Assembly (NCBI GenBank): GCA_020809705.1
Contig: CP085826.1
Coordinates: 1,178,001-1,242,000, forward strand
DNA length: 64,000 nt
Reading direction: 5' to 3'
From: Calonectria ilicicola
Taxonomy: Eukaryota > Ascomycota > Sordariomycetes > Hypocreales > Nectriaceae
The notes beneath the pieces are model-generated. The model made no database searches, was not told where the DNA came from, and worked only from the letters and a program-made list of their open reading frames with translations. Below are positions 47,301-56,630 of the stretch, in pieces. The number at the start of each line of letters is the position of its first letter. The stretch's first letter is position 1. A program made the translations under genes and the position numbers.

Positions 47301-47675
47301 TTAGTGGAGGCTCAGGCATCATTAATCAAGCGTATGAAGTTTGAAGACTTCCCGCTCGTCCGCCTCCTACCGCTTCTACCACCCTTGGAGCTGCGCTCTG
47401 TCCTCTTGATCGAAGATACAGACTTTTTACTTACTGGAGCTCAAGACAAGCTATTTACAAACGCGAACTCAGAGCTAAAATTGGAAGAGAGCGACGCGAT
47501 CCCCATGCTTTTCCGCTGCAACATGCGCGACAATGAGGTGAATGTTGACGTACGGTACGACACGCACGTGATTGGTGAAGACGGTATGCAGGCCTTCGTG
47601 GCAAGCTTTGAGAGGTTCTTCTCGGAATTCTCTAGTGGTGACTCAGACAGGTTGTTCCGTGACATCCAGCCCTGA
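44370..47675 (+). CDS. One-module NRPS, A-T-C architecture
   Basis: Single-exon gene of 1101 residues if started at the first ATG (a second at 44415, MKSEAS, is equally likely). The adenylation domain covers about residues 30-560: FTSGSTGKPKG (A3), FDMSLME (A4), AYGPTE (A5), NTGDLVRR and GRKDTQVKVQG (A7-A8), and SAKTDRK (A10 Lys). By comparison with PheA positions I read a binding-pocket code of about D-M-M-M-I-G-A-I-H-K; no substrate is claimed. The carrier domain has LGGDSVTS at about 609-616 with the phosphopantetheine Ser. The C-terminal condensation domain has HHAIYDG (HHxxxDG) at about 812. Monomodular A-T-C enzymes are known from fumiquinazoline/ardeemin-type pathways, where they load one amino acid and join it to a preformed scaffold. 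No TE or R domain is present. Neighbours are the P450, laccase and APH kinase. Confidence 0.93.
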   Translation: MSWPTFHISKNLYSIMKSEASQIQQPARLPLAPPAIDRLVQDVIQDQIVVRPNCPAICSWDGYYTYKDLDQLSSRLAVELSKHQVGPDVIVPILCEKSAITILCMLAVCKAGAAFTALDISHPDERLSEVIHETNSTLLLASPSQSERFSKNGGLMIMEVSNSMLSSLTPVHGPMATHVNASPSDIMYVIFTSGSTGKPKGVMIEHRAFVTSVLAYGPDQGINENSRVMQFSSYAFDMSLMEIFTTLVLGGCICVPTDEERFGGIEEFVNKSGVNTAMLTPSYAKLLNPASMPSLQKLIAGGEAVPVDLIEAWRPYVKVYIAYGPTEAAIHASGIEVVSTTESTVPVAGLIGHPTGCNLWIVKEDNHNELVSDGETGELLIEGNTLARGYLGDDAKTTEAFVDFIAGPEVRRAYNTGDLVRRADDGTLVFIGRKDTQVKVQGIRFETAEIEMRLSESHVFPPGSKFCVDKVEFNSTGSPSALVTFISNSMKVVGDEVPKVNWDQVDDIVSKVAYIREALSKVLPAPLIPSFYIPVTFIPLASSAKTDRKTLRHLVKNLSSNEIQSFQKSSLSNGTTKPLSKNESDLRALWALVFNRQPETISPDDSFIHLGGDSVTSIKLVSAARDRGIHLTSSMILSTPVFSEQAKSILGEQISIKQDKIEAFSLVDVSSEKLRATAAAICKLQGGDIEDVLPMTMNQMRWYGKTLVKPDAMVDQHHFRLPADVDFEQFISALNSTVQVAELLRARVIPDPEKKLLQAIVKFRSVEPTVMNDSLDAFLKRDLETPMGFGCPLSRYAILNDTTSGAKIFIWTIHHAIYDGYSISMLLHTMDEFYQGLKPAPLTPFNHYLQGPTEQELASGQEFWTAHLTGSSWAKFPTLPPAEQRIAPSMGQFLRNVKIPIQHQTSSIAPITTANLIRVAYAAALSSFSDDATDVLFLESLGGRNSTLLGIERVAGPTLVTCATRLRFPPSRHGREVLVEAQASLIKRMKFEDFPLVRLLPLLPPLELRSVLLIEDTDFLLTGAQDKLFTNANSELKLEESDAIPMLFRCNMRDNEVNVDVRYDTHVIGEDGMQAFVASFERFFSEFSSGDSDRLFRDIQP

Positions 47676-48152
47676 AAAACATCCGAGGGCGAAATTAGCT
47701 CGCTAATCGGTGGGTGGGGGGGATATTGTGGAGTGTGTTGGGACGCACGGTTGGTACGCAGCGATCACAGAAGGGAAAATAAATTAAAATAAAATAGAAA
47801 AGAATTGACTGGTAATGGAGGATCTCCCACTTAGCGCCGTCACATAGAATGATCGTCCGATTCGAAGTTATTCAATTCCCAACGGTCATCTGTGAGACAT
47901 CGTGAGCCAGACCAGCGCATGCTCCCGTGTTTTCATTGGCCAACTTTTACGCTATAATTATATGTAAACGCGCTTTCCACCGATAAAAAAAAATCGTGAA
48001 GGGCTCTAGGGTAAGCTGTGGGTCAGGCGAGGGGATCCGCCGTTGGGCAAAGTTGTGAATAGTGTCGCTGGCAGTTTACCTCACCGCCTCACTCCATGGT
48101 AGCAAGCCCAACAATCGTTTCATGGATTTACTGATCTTCTAGTATCTCCCTC
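47676..48152. other. Intergenic region, no gene seen
   Basis: 3' region of the NRPS gene and promoter of the APH-like gene (same strand). A G-rich stretch near 47712-47720 follows the NRPS stop. Confidence 0.5.
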
Positions 48153-49167
48153 ATGTTTTCTCTTCTCTGCACCGGTCGAGGCACCTACCTTTCGGCGTTT
48201 GTAGCTGGTTTTGCTATTGGATCGCTGCTGGCAGCCCAACTGCCGATAGTCGGCCGGATTAAGGTACCAAGAAAACGAAAAGGTGAGTTTATGCAGCACC
48301 ACTCGCACTGATCTTCACTAACCTGATTCAGCGAAGCAGACAGGGTTTTCCCGTCACCTAGACCCCAAGGGATGGACTCACAGGGGTTTGCAACTCACCG
48401 ACGAGGAGCTCAGGGAGGCCGAACCGTTCTTCCCACTTGAGCCCAACTCCAAGAAGATTTTAAAGATCAACCCGACAACGGTAGTTAAAATGGGAGCAAA
48501 CCTCAATATGACCGAAGTCGACAATATAGAATTTATCCGGGCTCACACAACCATCCCGGTTCCGAGAATAATGAATGCCTACCACAAAAAGGGCTTCGAG
48601 TACATCGTCATGGAGTTTATCGAAGGCGAACAACTGGAAGTCGCATGGCAAACGCTCTCGGAAGATGAAAAAGATACAATTTGCGACGAGTTACACGAAT
48701 ATATCTGCCAGATGCGAAGGATTCCGCCGCCACCAAACTTTATTGGCTCGGTCACCGGTAGCCAGATTGTCGACCGTCGATCCTCGACAGTCGTGGTTGG
48801 AGGACCATTCAATAGCGAGGAAGAGTTCAATAAGTGGCAACTGGATCAGGTGCACGAAGACGTGGCTCTTTGCAACCGCGAAATGTACTCCAGGATGCAT
48901 CGAACCGACCACAACATTGTATTCAGCCACGCCGACCTAGGATTTCACAACATCCTAGTTAAAGACGGACATATCGCTGCCATCCTCGATTGGGAGGATG
49001 CAGGCTGGTTCCCAGAGCACTGGGACTATTGTAAATCCCAACAATTCTTTGCGGGAATCGACGAGCTGTTTGAGTTTTGCTGCCGGGCTTACGGCAGGCA
49101 GTACCCTAGCGAGCACTTGATGGACACTTGGTTTTTGCGGGAGGTGAAGCACGGCGGGTGGTACTGA
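48153..49167 (+). CDS. APH-family phosphotransferase with TM anchor
   Basis: Two exons, 48153-48282 and 48332-49167; 322 codons (321 residues). Exon 1 encodes an N-terminal hydrophobic helix (YLSAFVAGFAIGSLLAAQ) and a basic stretch (RIKVPRKRK), so it may be membrane anchored with a cytosolic catalytic domain. The kinase fold has VVKMG (beta-3 Lys), the Brenner-type motif HADLGFHN (H243, D245, N250) and the metal site DWED (from D263). Fungal APH (PF01636) proteins phosphorylate small molecules; the true substrate is rarely known. Adjacent to the NRPS in the same direction, it could modify the pathway product or give self-protection, which is inference. The start was chosen because the first exon-intron pair keeps frame and has a GTGAGT donor. 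Confidence 0.85.
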
Positions 49168-50098
49168 GTTAAGGCTAGTACGTTTCAACAATTTGGGTCC
49201 CTTTGGGTTAGGAGTCAGCAGTTGGGCAGTCTAGGTTTAGCGTTTCATCTTGGTGGTCATTTCTTTTTTGGTCAACATTCTTGCTTGAATGTATCAGGCG
49301 GCAAATGGTTATTACATAGTTAGTTTATGGTGCTTGTTATATCATGGAAAATAAAAAGTAAAATATTTCAGGATTAGTTGAGAAATGTAAACGGAGAGAA
49401 TGCTATGAGAAGCCTGTTGTGTCGTTCTAGGTGTTGAAACCATCTGCCATCCATTTTAATATTCATCATAGTCCTCTTTCTCTTCTTCCTCTCTGAATGA
49501 ATCTAAGTTCGGTCTTTATACAGAATATCGATTCTCTGTTGCCAAGGGACAAATGATTGGATCCAACCCAAAGCGCTGTAACCCTAACGACTTTAACCAT
49601 AGACTTGCAGCCTAGTCTAGTTAAACTGGGATATCATTTATTCCGAAGCGGAGATGGCCCGTATATCCACCTGCTCTGATGAAGCGGATGGGACAACCAC
49701 TCTATCAAACGATCCCACCTGGAGTTCACCTATGAATGATTCTGCTTCAGGCCTTTAAAACAAAGAAGAGGCACTATTCCCTAAATTTAATTTGCTTACG
49801 GATATTTGCTGCAGCAATCATCCTGAAAGTCATCAAACGTACGACGTCTGACCTCAAAATACGGCATATTGTTCAGGCAGCAATCAGTCTGCATTGAACC
49901 ATGGCTCCGCGATGCCCAATGATAACATTGGTTGAATATTTGTACCTTCGGCAAAGGGGTGAATTTAGTTAGTTTTGTGGGAGTGGTATATATCACTAGT
50001 TCTGAAGGCAGAGTTCCCAATCTTGCAGCGACAGCTAAGTCAGTATCCCATATCTTACTATTCATGAGCCAAAAAAAGGTAACAAGTGCACTTTGACA
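49168..50098. other. Intergenic region, weak leftward frame
   Basis: A leftward frame at 49796-50065 (89 codons, Cys-containing, CYHWASRSHG) lies just after the stop of the CFEM receptor gene. I cannot assign it; it may be chance or a 3' exon of a longer receptor transcript. Otherwise nothing. Confidence 0.4.
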
Positions 50099-51593
50099 CT
50101 ATCTATCACTGCCTGTTCCCATTGCCCTCGTGGAATTATTATCATCTCGTGCGGTACTTGACCGCAGTAAACCTCTTTCATCATTGTCATTGGATGTTCC
50201 TGTAGATCTTATGTCCATATTCGCCGATCCTGGATCTCGTCGAGTGCATGAATCCGAGACCTGGATGCAGACAGGGGACGAATTCTTTTCCGCTTCCCCT
50301 CCAGCAGAATTTGTATCACTGCTGCCTTGCGATGTTTTTAATTCAAGAGATTCTGTGATCCAAGAGAAGAAGCAAACTAGTAACTGGCGCAAAACGGGCA
50401 TACACAAGCAAATTATCGCGACATTGATCTCAATAATTGACCACAATGAAATCTCATCATAGTCCCAGGTAGGGTTAGGATGTTTCTTTTCATTTATAAT
50501 AATGAAGCAAAGTCGAAGGATGCTGACAATAGTCACACTAACCTGAAATGTTAGTACTGGTAGGCGGAAGGATCAACTGACTTACAATATGCCGACAGAA
50601 AACATGAGGGCCACACCAATCCTTTTCTTTAAATCCAATTTCAGCCTCATAATCGGACGAATAGGCAATATTACGATCCATATATCCAAAATAATGCTGA
50701 GTACAGCATAAGCTGAACCAGGGTAGTAGTAGTCGAGACATCTTTTCCCATCCTTTTGGTCCCACGCCCTCCAAATGGCATTGATTGGTTGACACTAAAA
50801 TATGCAAATGAACACGAAGACCAGTCCAGCTATGCTGTTTACAGCAATAGTAGCCCATATAGTCCGACGGATCGTTCTACTTACAAAGACACGCAAATAA
50901 AAGAAAAGCATGGCATTCTTGATAAACGGCTGTTGAATGTGATAGAGAAGCTGCAGCGACCAGACATATTTGAAGAATAACTCTATATTTTTCGGCGTCA
51001 ATGTCCAAATATCGCGGCCCATACCGTGGGCTACGGCTCCGTAAACGGCTATGCCTTGACTTATGGTGCTGCCAACCCAGGCTGCTGTGGTGCAGGCATC
51101 ATCAAGGCCAATTTCCACGTTCCAGCAAATCTTGTAAAGAAGCTTTAGAATCAAGGATAAGCTTGCCAGAACAACGAATATATCGCTAGTGACAACAAAG
51201 GTGCGCGAACGGTTACGGATAGGAGCTCCACACAGTGACATAGTGGTATTGGTTGTTTCTACGAATGGTTAGGCCACAGATTGCGACATCCTGGAAGATT
51301 TAGGAGCATACCTAAGCTTTCAATAACAGTGCAATTCTTTTCAACACATCTCTGCATTTTTCTTTGAAATGCGTCGTTCGTACATAAACATTGAATATCG
51401 CTGACCTCGCAAAGTCCATTGTCGGTAAGCTTTTGAAAGCAATGAAGCTGGACAATTTCTGTTAGTTTTATTGCCATTCCCCGCCTCGCAGAAAGCATAC
51501 CGAACATGAGGGGAAATCTGGGATTGAAGCACAGAGCGGTAGCGCGGCCAATATCGTCAAGATGATACCACCCATAAAATGGCAAAGCTTCAT
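50099..51593 (-). CDS. CFEM-domain Pth11-like receptor with in-frame TAG
   Basis: Exons 51593-51501, 51447-51312, 51258-50586 and 50537-50099 sum to exactly 447 codons. They encode a signal peptide, a CFEM domain (eight Cys: FPSCS.LHC, CEVSDIQCLC, RCVEKNC), a linker, then the seven-TM rhodopsin-like domain (PF20684 type) and a Ser/Asn-rich cytosolic tail. Within exon 3 a TAG lies at 50797-50795, directly before CQPINAIW, where the family has Gln (the 'FQC-x-P' motif). The TAG is also the 3' end of a perfect 90-base, in-frame GTAAGT...TTTTAG segment (50884-50795); its removal would give an uninterrupted 416-residue protein lacking one TM helix. So the gene is either a recent nonsense allele or makes a shortened form. 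CFEM receptors sense host surface or hydrophobic cues in pathogenic fungi (Pth11). Confidence 0.72.
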
Positions 51594-51928
51594 TGTAGTA
51601 AGAAAGGCAGACAAGACCTTTCAATGAGTGTATGTACCATAGAAAAAGACGAATGATGGCGGGTTGGAAGAATGGGGCTTCATCAGAAAATGCGGAGACA
51701 GGGGAGGCAGGGTGTACAGATTTAATATACCATTAGTACGCATAAATCTTTTTGGTTTAGGTTCTGACTTTTCCATATTCTGTTTTGTGTTTTACCACGG
51801 AATGTTGCCACAACTTTATTTTGTGACACTACTGGTGCCATCGTAGCATAATGGACCAGCGCCTTGCTTTATTTGTCGCGGCTTACATTCCCTCGTAATC
51901 CCTGTCTCTCTAAACCTCCAACTCATAC

Positions 51929-52100
51929 CTAATCCTGATTGCCAACACGAATCGTTACCGTTTTGCCGGATCCAGGGCGCCCATGTAGCAGGGTAATAAG
52001 GCCTTGCGCCACTTTCCAGGTACCATCACACTTTTTAGCTTTTCCTGTTGATGCTGAAGATTTGACGTTTGGTTATCAACTAGAGCCACAAGTAAGTCTT
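51929..52100 (-). pseudogene. Relic of a DUF-AAA ATPase (Walker A region)
   Basis: On the minus strand a short frame reads QGLITLLHGRPGSGKTVT and stops soon after at TAG (51931-51929). The adjoining upstream sequence in another frame reads LVALVDNQTSN...VMVPGK. Together these match the segment before and over the Walker A loop of fungal AAA proteins such as the one at 11.5-13.7 kb (GKGQGLIMLLTGNPGTGKT there), joined by a frameshift. No start, Walker B or sensor motifs remain, so this is a gene fragment. Confidence 0.65.
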
Positions 52101-52222
52101 TATTATGATCTCAGATGATCGGGCTATTGAAACCTGAATACCGTCTTTTGGTCTGTTGTCTATAAAACCCTTTCTATTTTTGGTAAATGGTTAATGCTAA
52201 GTAAATTTAATAGGAAAAGGTC

Positions 52223-52248
52223 TTAGGGTTATGACTAGGGTTAGGGTT
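52223..52248 (+). repeat. Short telomere-like (TTAGGG) motif cluster
   Basis: TTAGGG at 52223, then CTAGGGTTAGGGTTA at 52234-52248. This is the fungal/vertebrate-type telomere unit, degenerate and in very few copies. It may mark an interstitial telomere scar or be chance. Confidence 0.35.
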
Positions 52249-52853
52249 ATAAGGGGCTACCACGAGCCCAGCTAGTTACAGACAAAGGCTGCCCCTGCAT
52301 GTAGCGCAAGGCCCCTGTAAATTACAGCCAATAGTTTATATACGCTGTAACGGAAGGCTGCTGCTTAACCTTTGGCCTGTTGAAGTCACGTGCTGGAATT
52401 CGGCCATTTGGAAATCTTACGTCCTTCTGTAGTTGCTGACCCGTGTCAGATTTGCACTAAGGGGGTCTACTTTGGGGGGGATCAGTTCGTCTACCTCCTC
52501 TATGATAGACAACTCTCCAAAATTGACGCTCATTAATTGTGACCCGCAAAATACAATCTGGCCCGTGATTTTTTGATCGGAAGAAAGCCATTATGGCTAC
52601 TATGTCGGTGGGAACGGTTTCACTGCTTTCGTTAAGAAGTCAGTGAAATGCATCATTCATTTTCTTCTAGTTAGCCCGCCAGTCACCATAGACTTCCACT
52701 CGTCAAAATGATCTTCCCGTGTCCGAAGAAAGTAGCACGTCTTCATTTGTAGATAAATAGATTTGGACTAAAACCTGCACGAGTTTTGCACTAATCTAGA
52801 ACTATCTAAAAACTTCTTGTGGAGGCATAGGCTCCCAGAGTCTTTACGTGGCT

Positions 52854-54743
52854 TTAGCCATCTTGTGGCCCGTCGCCTTGGCGGATTTGAGATGATTTGC
52901 TCAATAAGATTCCATCACCAAATCTTTCCCGTAGAAACTCTTGCACCTCATCATTCCCACCCAACCCAATGGAGAGTCCACTAGAGCTACCCTCAATCTT
53001 GAGACCTTCCAGGCTTGTCGCTCTGGACAAAGCAACATAAACCTGACCCTCTTCAAAGGCTTTCGACAAGTCAACTATGACGCGATCCAACGTCATACCC
53101 TGACTTTTATGCACACTTGTAGCCCATCCTGCTACAAGGGGAACTTGTGTTCGATGCAGCAACGAGTATGGCTCTTTGTCGCCTATAGCGTTGACGACGC
53201 ATGTAGCGTACACTGTGCATTTGATACCATTGTGGAAGAGCACTCGCGGCCAAACCGCCTCCAAACCTTTCTGCTTCAATCTTGCTTGGTGTTCTTGCAT
53301 GAACTTTCTAATTTGCTTCTCTTTGACGTCTTTATTTTCCCCACTAATGATTGAGTACTCAGGAGCGCCGTATTTACCTCCGCCATCTAACACTGATAGA
53401 TCAAACTTTTCAAACCCGCAAATAATGCCTTGACTTCCATTTACTAGTCCTTTTTTAATGTCAAGATTCATCTGCAGTATAACCAGCATACCTCCGCGCA
53501 ATGCCACGCTTTGATCCAAACGGTGATCTTTGCAGGCTGGCAAGGTCCCGTCAGGAGTATAGGAGGTATATTGGCTCAGCTTTTCGTGAGCTTCCTGATG
53601 GGATTCAAAGCCATCTAAAGCTTTAAAGTTGTGTACTGGGGTTTTCATTTTCCAGAAATTTTCTGAGTTGATCTTGTTGACCTCGCGCCTTGTACAAAGG
53701 AGTCTTGTGGCTTTTTCAACGTTGTATGGATGATCCATGAGCATCTCGGTCTCGTCCAGCGAGAATGGAATCCCAAGTCGACATTTTTGAAGCAGCTTGA
53801 TGAAGGAACGGTCGTTTTGGCGATGGATTTCTTTCAAGTGTACGTGCACGAATTCAGCCTCTGTCCAGGCATTGCTTTTGAAGGCCCATTTATCGGTCTC
53901 TTTAAACGGCCCATGAGTTTCAGGACAATCATATTCCAATCCATCATCGTCAAGCTTCATCTCCAATCCACATTCCATGCAAAATTGAAACGGCTTGACC
54001 GGCGGTAATTGACAGAAATCGCCCGTAACAATTACCTGGACTCCTCCAAAAGCGGGCGCATTATCGGCTTCTCTGCCTAAATCCTTATCCCAGCATCGAA
54101 CCGCTTTCATGCAAACGTTGATGCGCTCCAAGTGGTGATTCTCCACCATACTAATCTCATCAATGATTAGTACTTGAGTCTCTTTTAGGCGATCTCGAAC
54201 GACTTCGCGAAAGCCCTGGCTTTTGAGCTTCTTGATGGGGTATTTGTGGAAGTCAGGCGTCCAGCCCATGTATGACCACGTTGACATGCCATCGACCTGA
54301 AGCGCCGCACGTCCGGTGGGAGCGATAACATGGACATTCTTGCCCTTGCGTTTCAGCAGTTTAACAGCGGTTTTCAAGACGGTCGACTTGCCGCAACCTG
54401 CCGATCCGGTATAAAAGACATTGGATCCGCTTAAAATTAGATCAACAAGATCTTGTTGCTCCTTGCATAGTTTTGGTTCGTCATCATTTAGATTTAGCTT
54501 AGAAAGTTGTTGGCTGAGTGAATCATCGTTACTACGTCTTAATGAAGCATTGATGGCATCCCTCACAGAAGGCATATTATGTAAAAGCCTGACTTTTCTT
54601 GTTTGAGGCGCTGGATTGTGGTCACCATTGGACGGAGGTTGTGTGCTGGTGATGGGCGACTGGTTAGATAACGGCTGGGTTTTTGGTTCCAGTTTAGGCT
54701 GCGAACTTGATGGACGCTGACGAGGATTTGAGGCCATATTCAA
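52854..54743 (-). CDS. PIF1-like ATP-dependent DNA helicase
   Basis: Single exon, 629 residues (an ATG three codons in, MASNPRQ, is also possible). The N-terminal 85 residues are Ser/Pro/Gln-rich and disordered. The helicase core follows: GSAGCGKST (Walker A, residues 113-121), VIAPTGRAAL, IIDEISM (Walker B), GDFCQLPPV, the Cys-rich insert FCMECGLEM between motifs III and IV, LLCTRREVN, GWATSVHKSQGMTLDRV and YVALSRATSLEGL, which are the PIF1-family motifs in order. PIF1 helicases (5'-3') unwind G4 and RNA-DNA hybrids and act on telomeres and mitochondrial DNA. I see no clear mitochondrial presequence. Fungal genomes often carry extra PIF1-like genes in subtelomeric or mobile-element contexts, and the lack of the Rep/Helitron domain argues against a whole Helitron. 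The frame is intact. Confidence 0.9.
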   Translation of the reverse strand: MNMASNPRQRPSSSQPKLEPKTQPLSNQSPITSTQPPSNGDHNPAPQTRKVRLLHNMPSVRDAINASLRRSNDDSLSQQLSKLNLNDDEPKLCKEQQDLVDLILSGSNVFYTGSAGCGKSTVLKTAVKLLKRKGKNVHVIAPTGRAALQVDGMSTWSYMGWTPDFHKYPIKKLKSQGFREVVRDRLKETQVLIIDEISMVENHHLERINVCMKAVRCWDKDLGREADNAPAFGGVQVIVTGDFCQLPPVKPFQFCMECGLEMKLDDDGLEYDCPETHGPFKETDKWAFKSNAWTEAEFVHVHLKEIHRQNDRSFIKLLQKCRLGIPFSLDETEMLMDHPYNVEKATRLLCTRREVNKINSENFWKMKTPVHNFKALDGFESHQEAHEKLSQYTSYTPDGTLPACKDHRLDQSVALRGGMLVILQMNLDIKKGLVNGSQGIICGFEKFDLSVLDGGGKYGAPEYSIISGENKDVKEKQIRKFMQEHQARLKQKGLEAVWPRVLFHNGIKCTVYATCVVNAIGDKEPYSLLHRTQVPLVAGWATSVHKSQGMTLDRVIVDLSKAFEEGQVYVALSRATSLEGLKIEGSSSGLSIGLGGNDEVQEFLRERFGDGILLSKSSQIRQGDGPQDG

Positions 54744-55491
54744 GAGGAAGCCCGACTTTATCGTCTGGAAATTGTTTCATATCTAGAAGAGGTGAGGATA
54801 GAAACTTTGATTCGCGCGCTACTGACAACTTCAGCACGATGGCAAGTTCGCGTCTGTGAATGCAATGGTGAAAAGATACTTGAAGCGGCTTCAAGCGGGG
54901 TTGCTGAAAATGGGCCCACACCTGATCGGGGACAGCCAGGCCGAGCTCCGACGCTAGCTGAGTGTGTCAGATCAACTCTTGGGAAATCAGGATGAACACC
55001 ATGAAATCATCCACCGACAGAAGATATGGCCTGTGTTTTAGCTGACCGATGCTTCACGAAAAGAAATTTGTTCCAGCGACGCATAAAAAGGATTGCATCC
55101 ACCCGAGTGTAGCTTCTACCACATGTGACAACTAGCTACCGCTAATACCAACATGTTGAATATTCTCAGTTGAAATATTTCTTCTTGCATTAAAATGGCC
55201 CGCTCGGGAGTGATAATTTTCGCACGCGAACTAGAGATGACATTCCCGGGCGGCACTTGTAGCCGATGGAGGCAAGGTCATTGGTCGTCGGAGCTACCAA
55301 CGGAGCGGACATCGCAACGGCCGCGCTCAAGACTAAATCGGTTCTCAGGATACTTAATTCGGGACCGATAAGTGCCCCACTTCGCCGATGCCATTCAGTA
55401 TTTGACCAACTGACCTCCGGCCACGATTGTCGATTTCTAGCCACCATCGTTCTATTTTTACAAGAAATCGAAATCTCTAACGAATATCACC
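54744..55491. other. Divergent promoter region, no gene seen
   Basis: Between the leftward helicase and the rightward SDR. Only short shadow frames. Confidence 0.5.
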
Positions 55492-56349
55492 ATGTTGCAG
55501 AAAACAGTTCTCATCACCGGCTGTTCAAACGGTAGTGCAGGCGCCGCCCTTGCTCTTGAATTTCGACAGCGAGATTATCTCGTCTTTGCAACCTCGACGG
55601 ACGGCACGCGCATGGAAGCCTTAAAAGGAAAAGGAATCGTCACCTCAGCGCTCGATTTAACATCGCAAAAATCCATTGATGACTGCGTCGATTCTCTCAC
55701 CCAAGCCACGGATGGATCCTTGGACATTTTGGTCAATAACGCCGCTATCTTCGAGATCATGCCTTTAGCCGACGTAAATATCAGCGAAGCTCGCAAGCTA
55801 TACGATATCAACGTCTTTGGAGCCCTGGCTGTCATACAAGCATTCATACCTCTCCTAATGAAATCGGAAAATCAGGGTCTTGTGGCCAACGTTGCCAGTG
55901 TGTCAGCCGTCATGTGTCCTGCGTGGCAAGGCATCTACGCGTCAAGCAAAGCTGCTATGGTGGCCTTGTGTAATACCCTGAGAGTGGAACTTGCACCAAT
56001 GGGAGTGAGGGTCGTTTCAATCATGTCAGGGGGTGTCGATACGGGCGGCAGTCAAGCATTGAGACTGCAACCCAGAAAGCTGCCCAAGGAGAGCCTTTAC
56101 AGAGATATAGCCTACGATTTTGAAACTAATGGGCAAGGAGGAAACATGGAGATGATAAGCCCCGAGAAATATGCGAGGCAGGTAGTAGACGATCTTACAG
56201 TATCTAAGCCGAAGCCATTGATTTGGAGAGGGTCATATACCTGGCTATCCTGGTTGACAACGTGGTTTGGATGGGTAGGGATGATGGACGCTGGCCAGAG
56301 AAAGCGTAGTGGGCTCGGAAAGCTCGCACTACCCACGAAAGGGGCCTAA
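55492..56349 (+). CDS. Short-chain dehydrogenase/reductase (Ayr1-like)
   Basis: Single exon, 285 residues. The Rossmann start is VLITGCSNGSAGAALA (TGxxxGxG type, with S-A in the loop), then LDLTS, NNAA, and the catalytic YASSKAA (Tyr149, Lys153) with Ser in ASVSAV. The classical SDR fold is followed by a C-terminal hydrophobic segment (WLSWLTTWFGWVGMMD) that suggests membrane or lipid-droplet association, as in 1-acyl-dihydroxyacetone-phosphate reductase (Ayr1). NADP(H) use is likely from the absence of Asp after beta-2 (ATSTDG). It stands at the left of a group of catabolic-looking genes. Substrate unknown. Confidence 0.85.
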   Translation: MLQKTVLITGCSNGSAGAALALEFRQRDYLVFATSTDGTRMEALKGKGIVTSALDLTSQKSIDDCVDSLTQATDGSLDILVNNAAIFEIMPLADVNISEARKLYDINVFGALAVIQAFIPLLMKSENQGLVANVASVSAVMCPAWQGIYASSKAAMVALCNTLRVELAPMGVRVVSIMSGGVDTGGSQALRLQPRKLPKESLYRDIAYDFETNGQGGNMEMISPEKYARQVVDDLTVSKPKPLIWRGSYTWLSWLTTWFGWVGMMDAGQRKRSGLGKLALPTKGA

Positions 56350-56630
56350 GATGTTAAGTCTTCTGTTTCTTAGGTTGACCCAAATGGACGGGCACGGGCG
56401 CCCAGTTGTAGGTGACGGAGCTGGCACGACACTCGAGAGTTCGTTGGTTGCATGAGCAATTATGTCAAGTCAACGGTAATGTTAGTTTATACACGATGGA
56501 ATATTGTTGTTATGCAAGAATCCATAGAGGAAAATCCCTATTATGGTCCACAGGCGCGCATTCTCAGAATAAACGGTTGAGTGGATTATCTCTTTTTTTA
56601 AATAAGATACTAGATCATTTGATAACAAGT

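Larger units (their letters stand above)
51594..52853. other. Accessory intergenic region with relics
   Basis: Contains the AAA ATPase relic at 51929-52100 and telomere-like motifs at 52223-52248 described separately. No intact gene. Confidence 0.5.

Noticed and set aside
49796..50065. An 89-codon Cys-containing leftward frame
   Set aside because: No signal peptide, no known motif and no clear start; it may be downstream noncoding sequence of the CFEM receptor gene.
52854..54743. PIF1-like gene as part of a Helitron
   Set aside because: No Rep (HUH) domain, no TC...CTRR ends and no 3' hairpin noticed; the frame starts directly with a disordered tail and helicase core.
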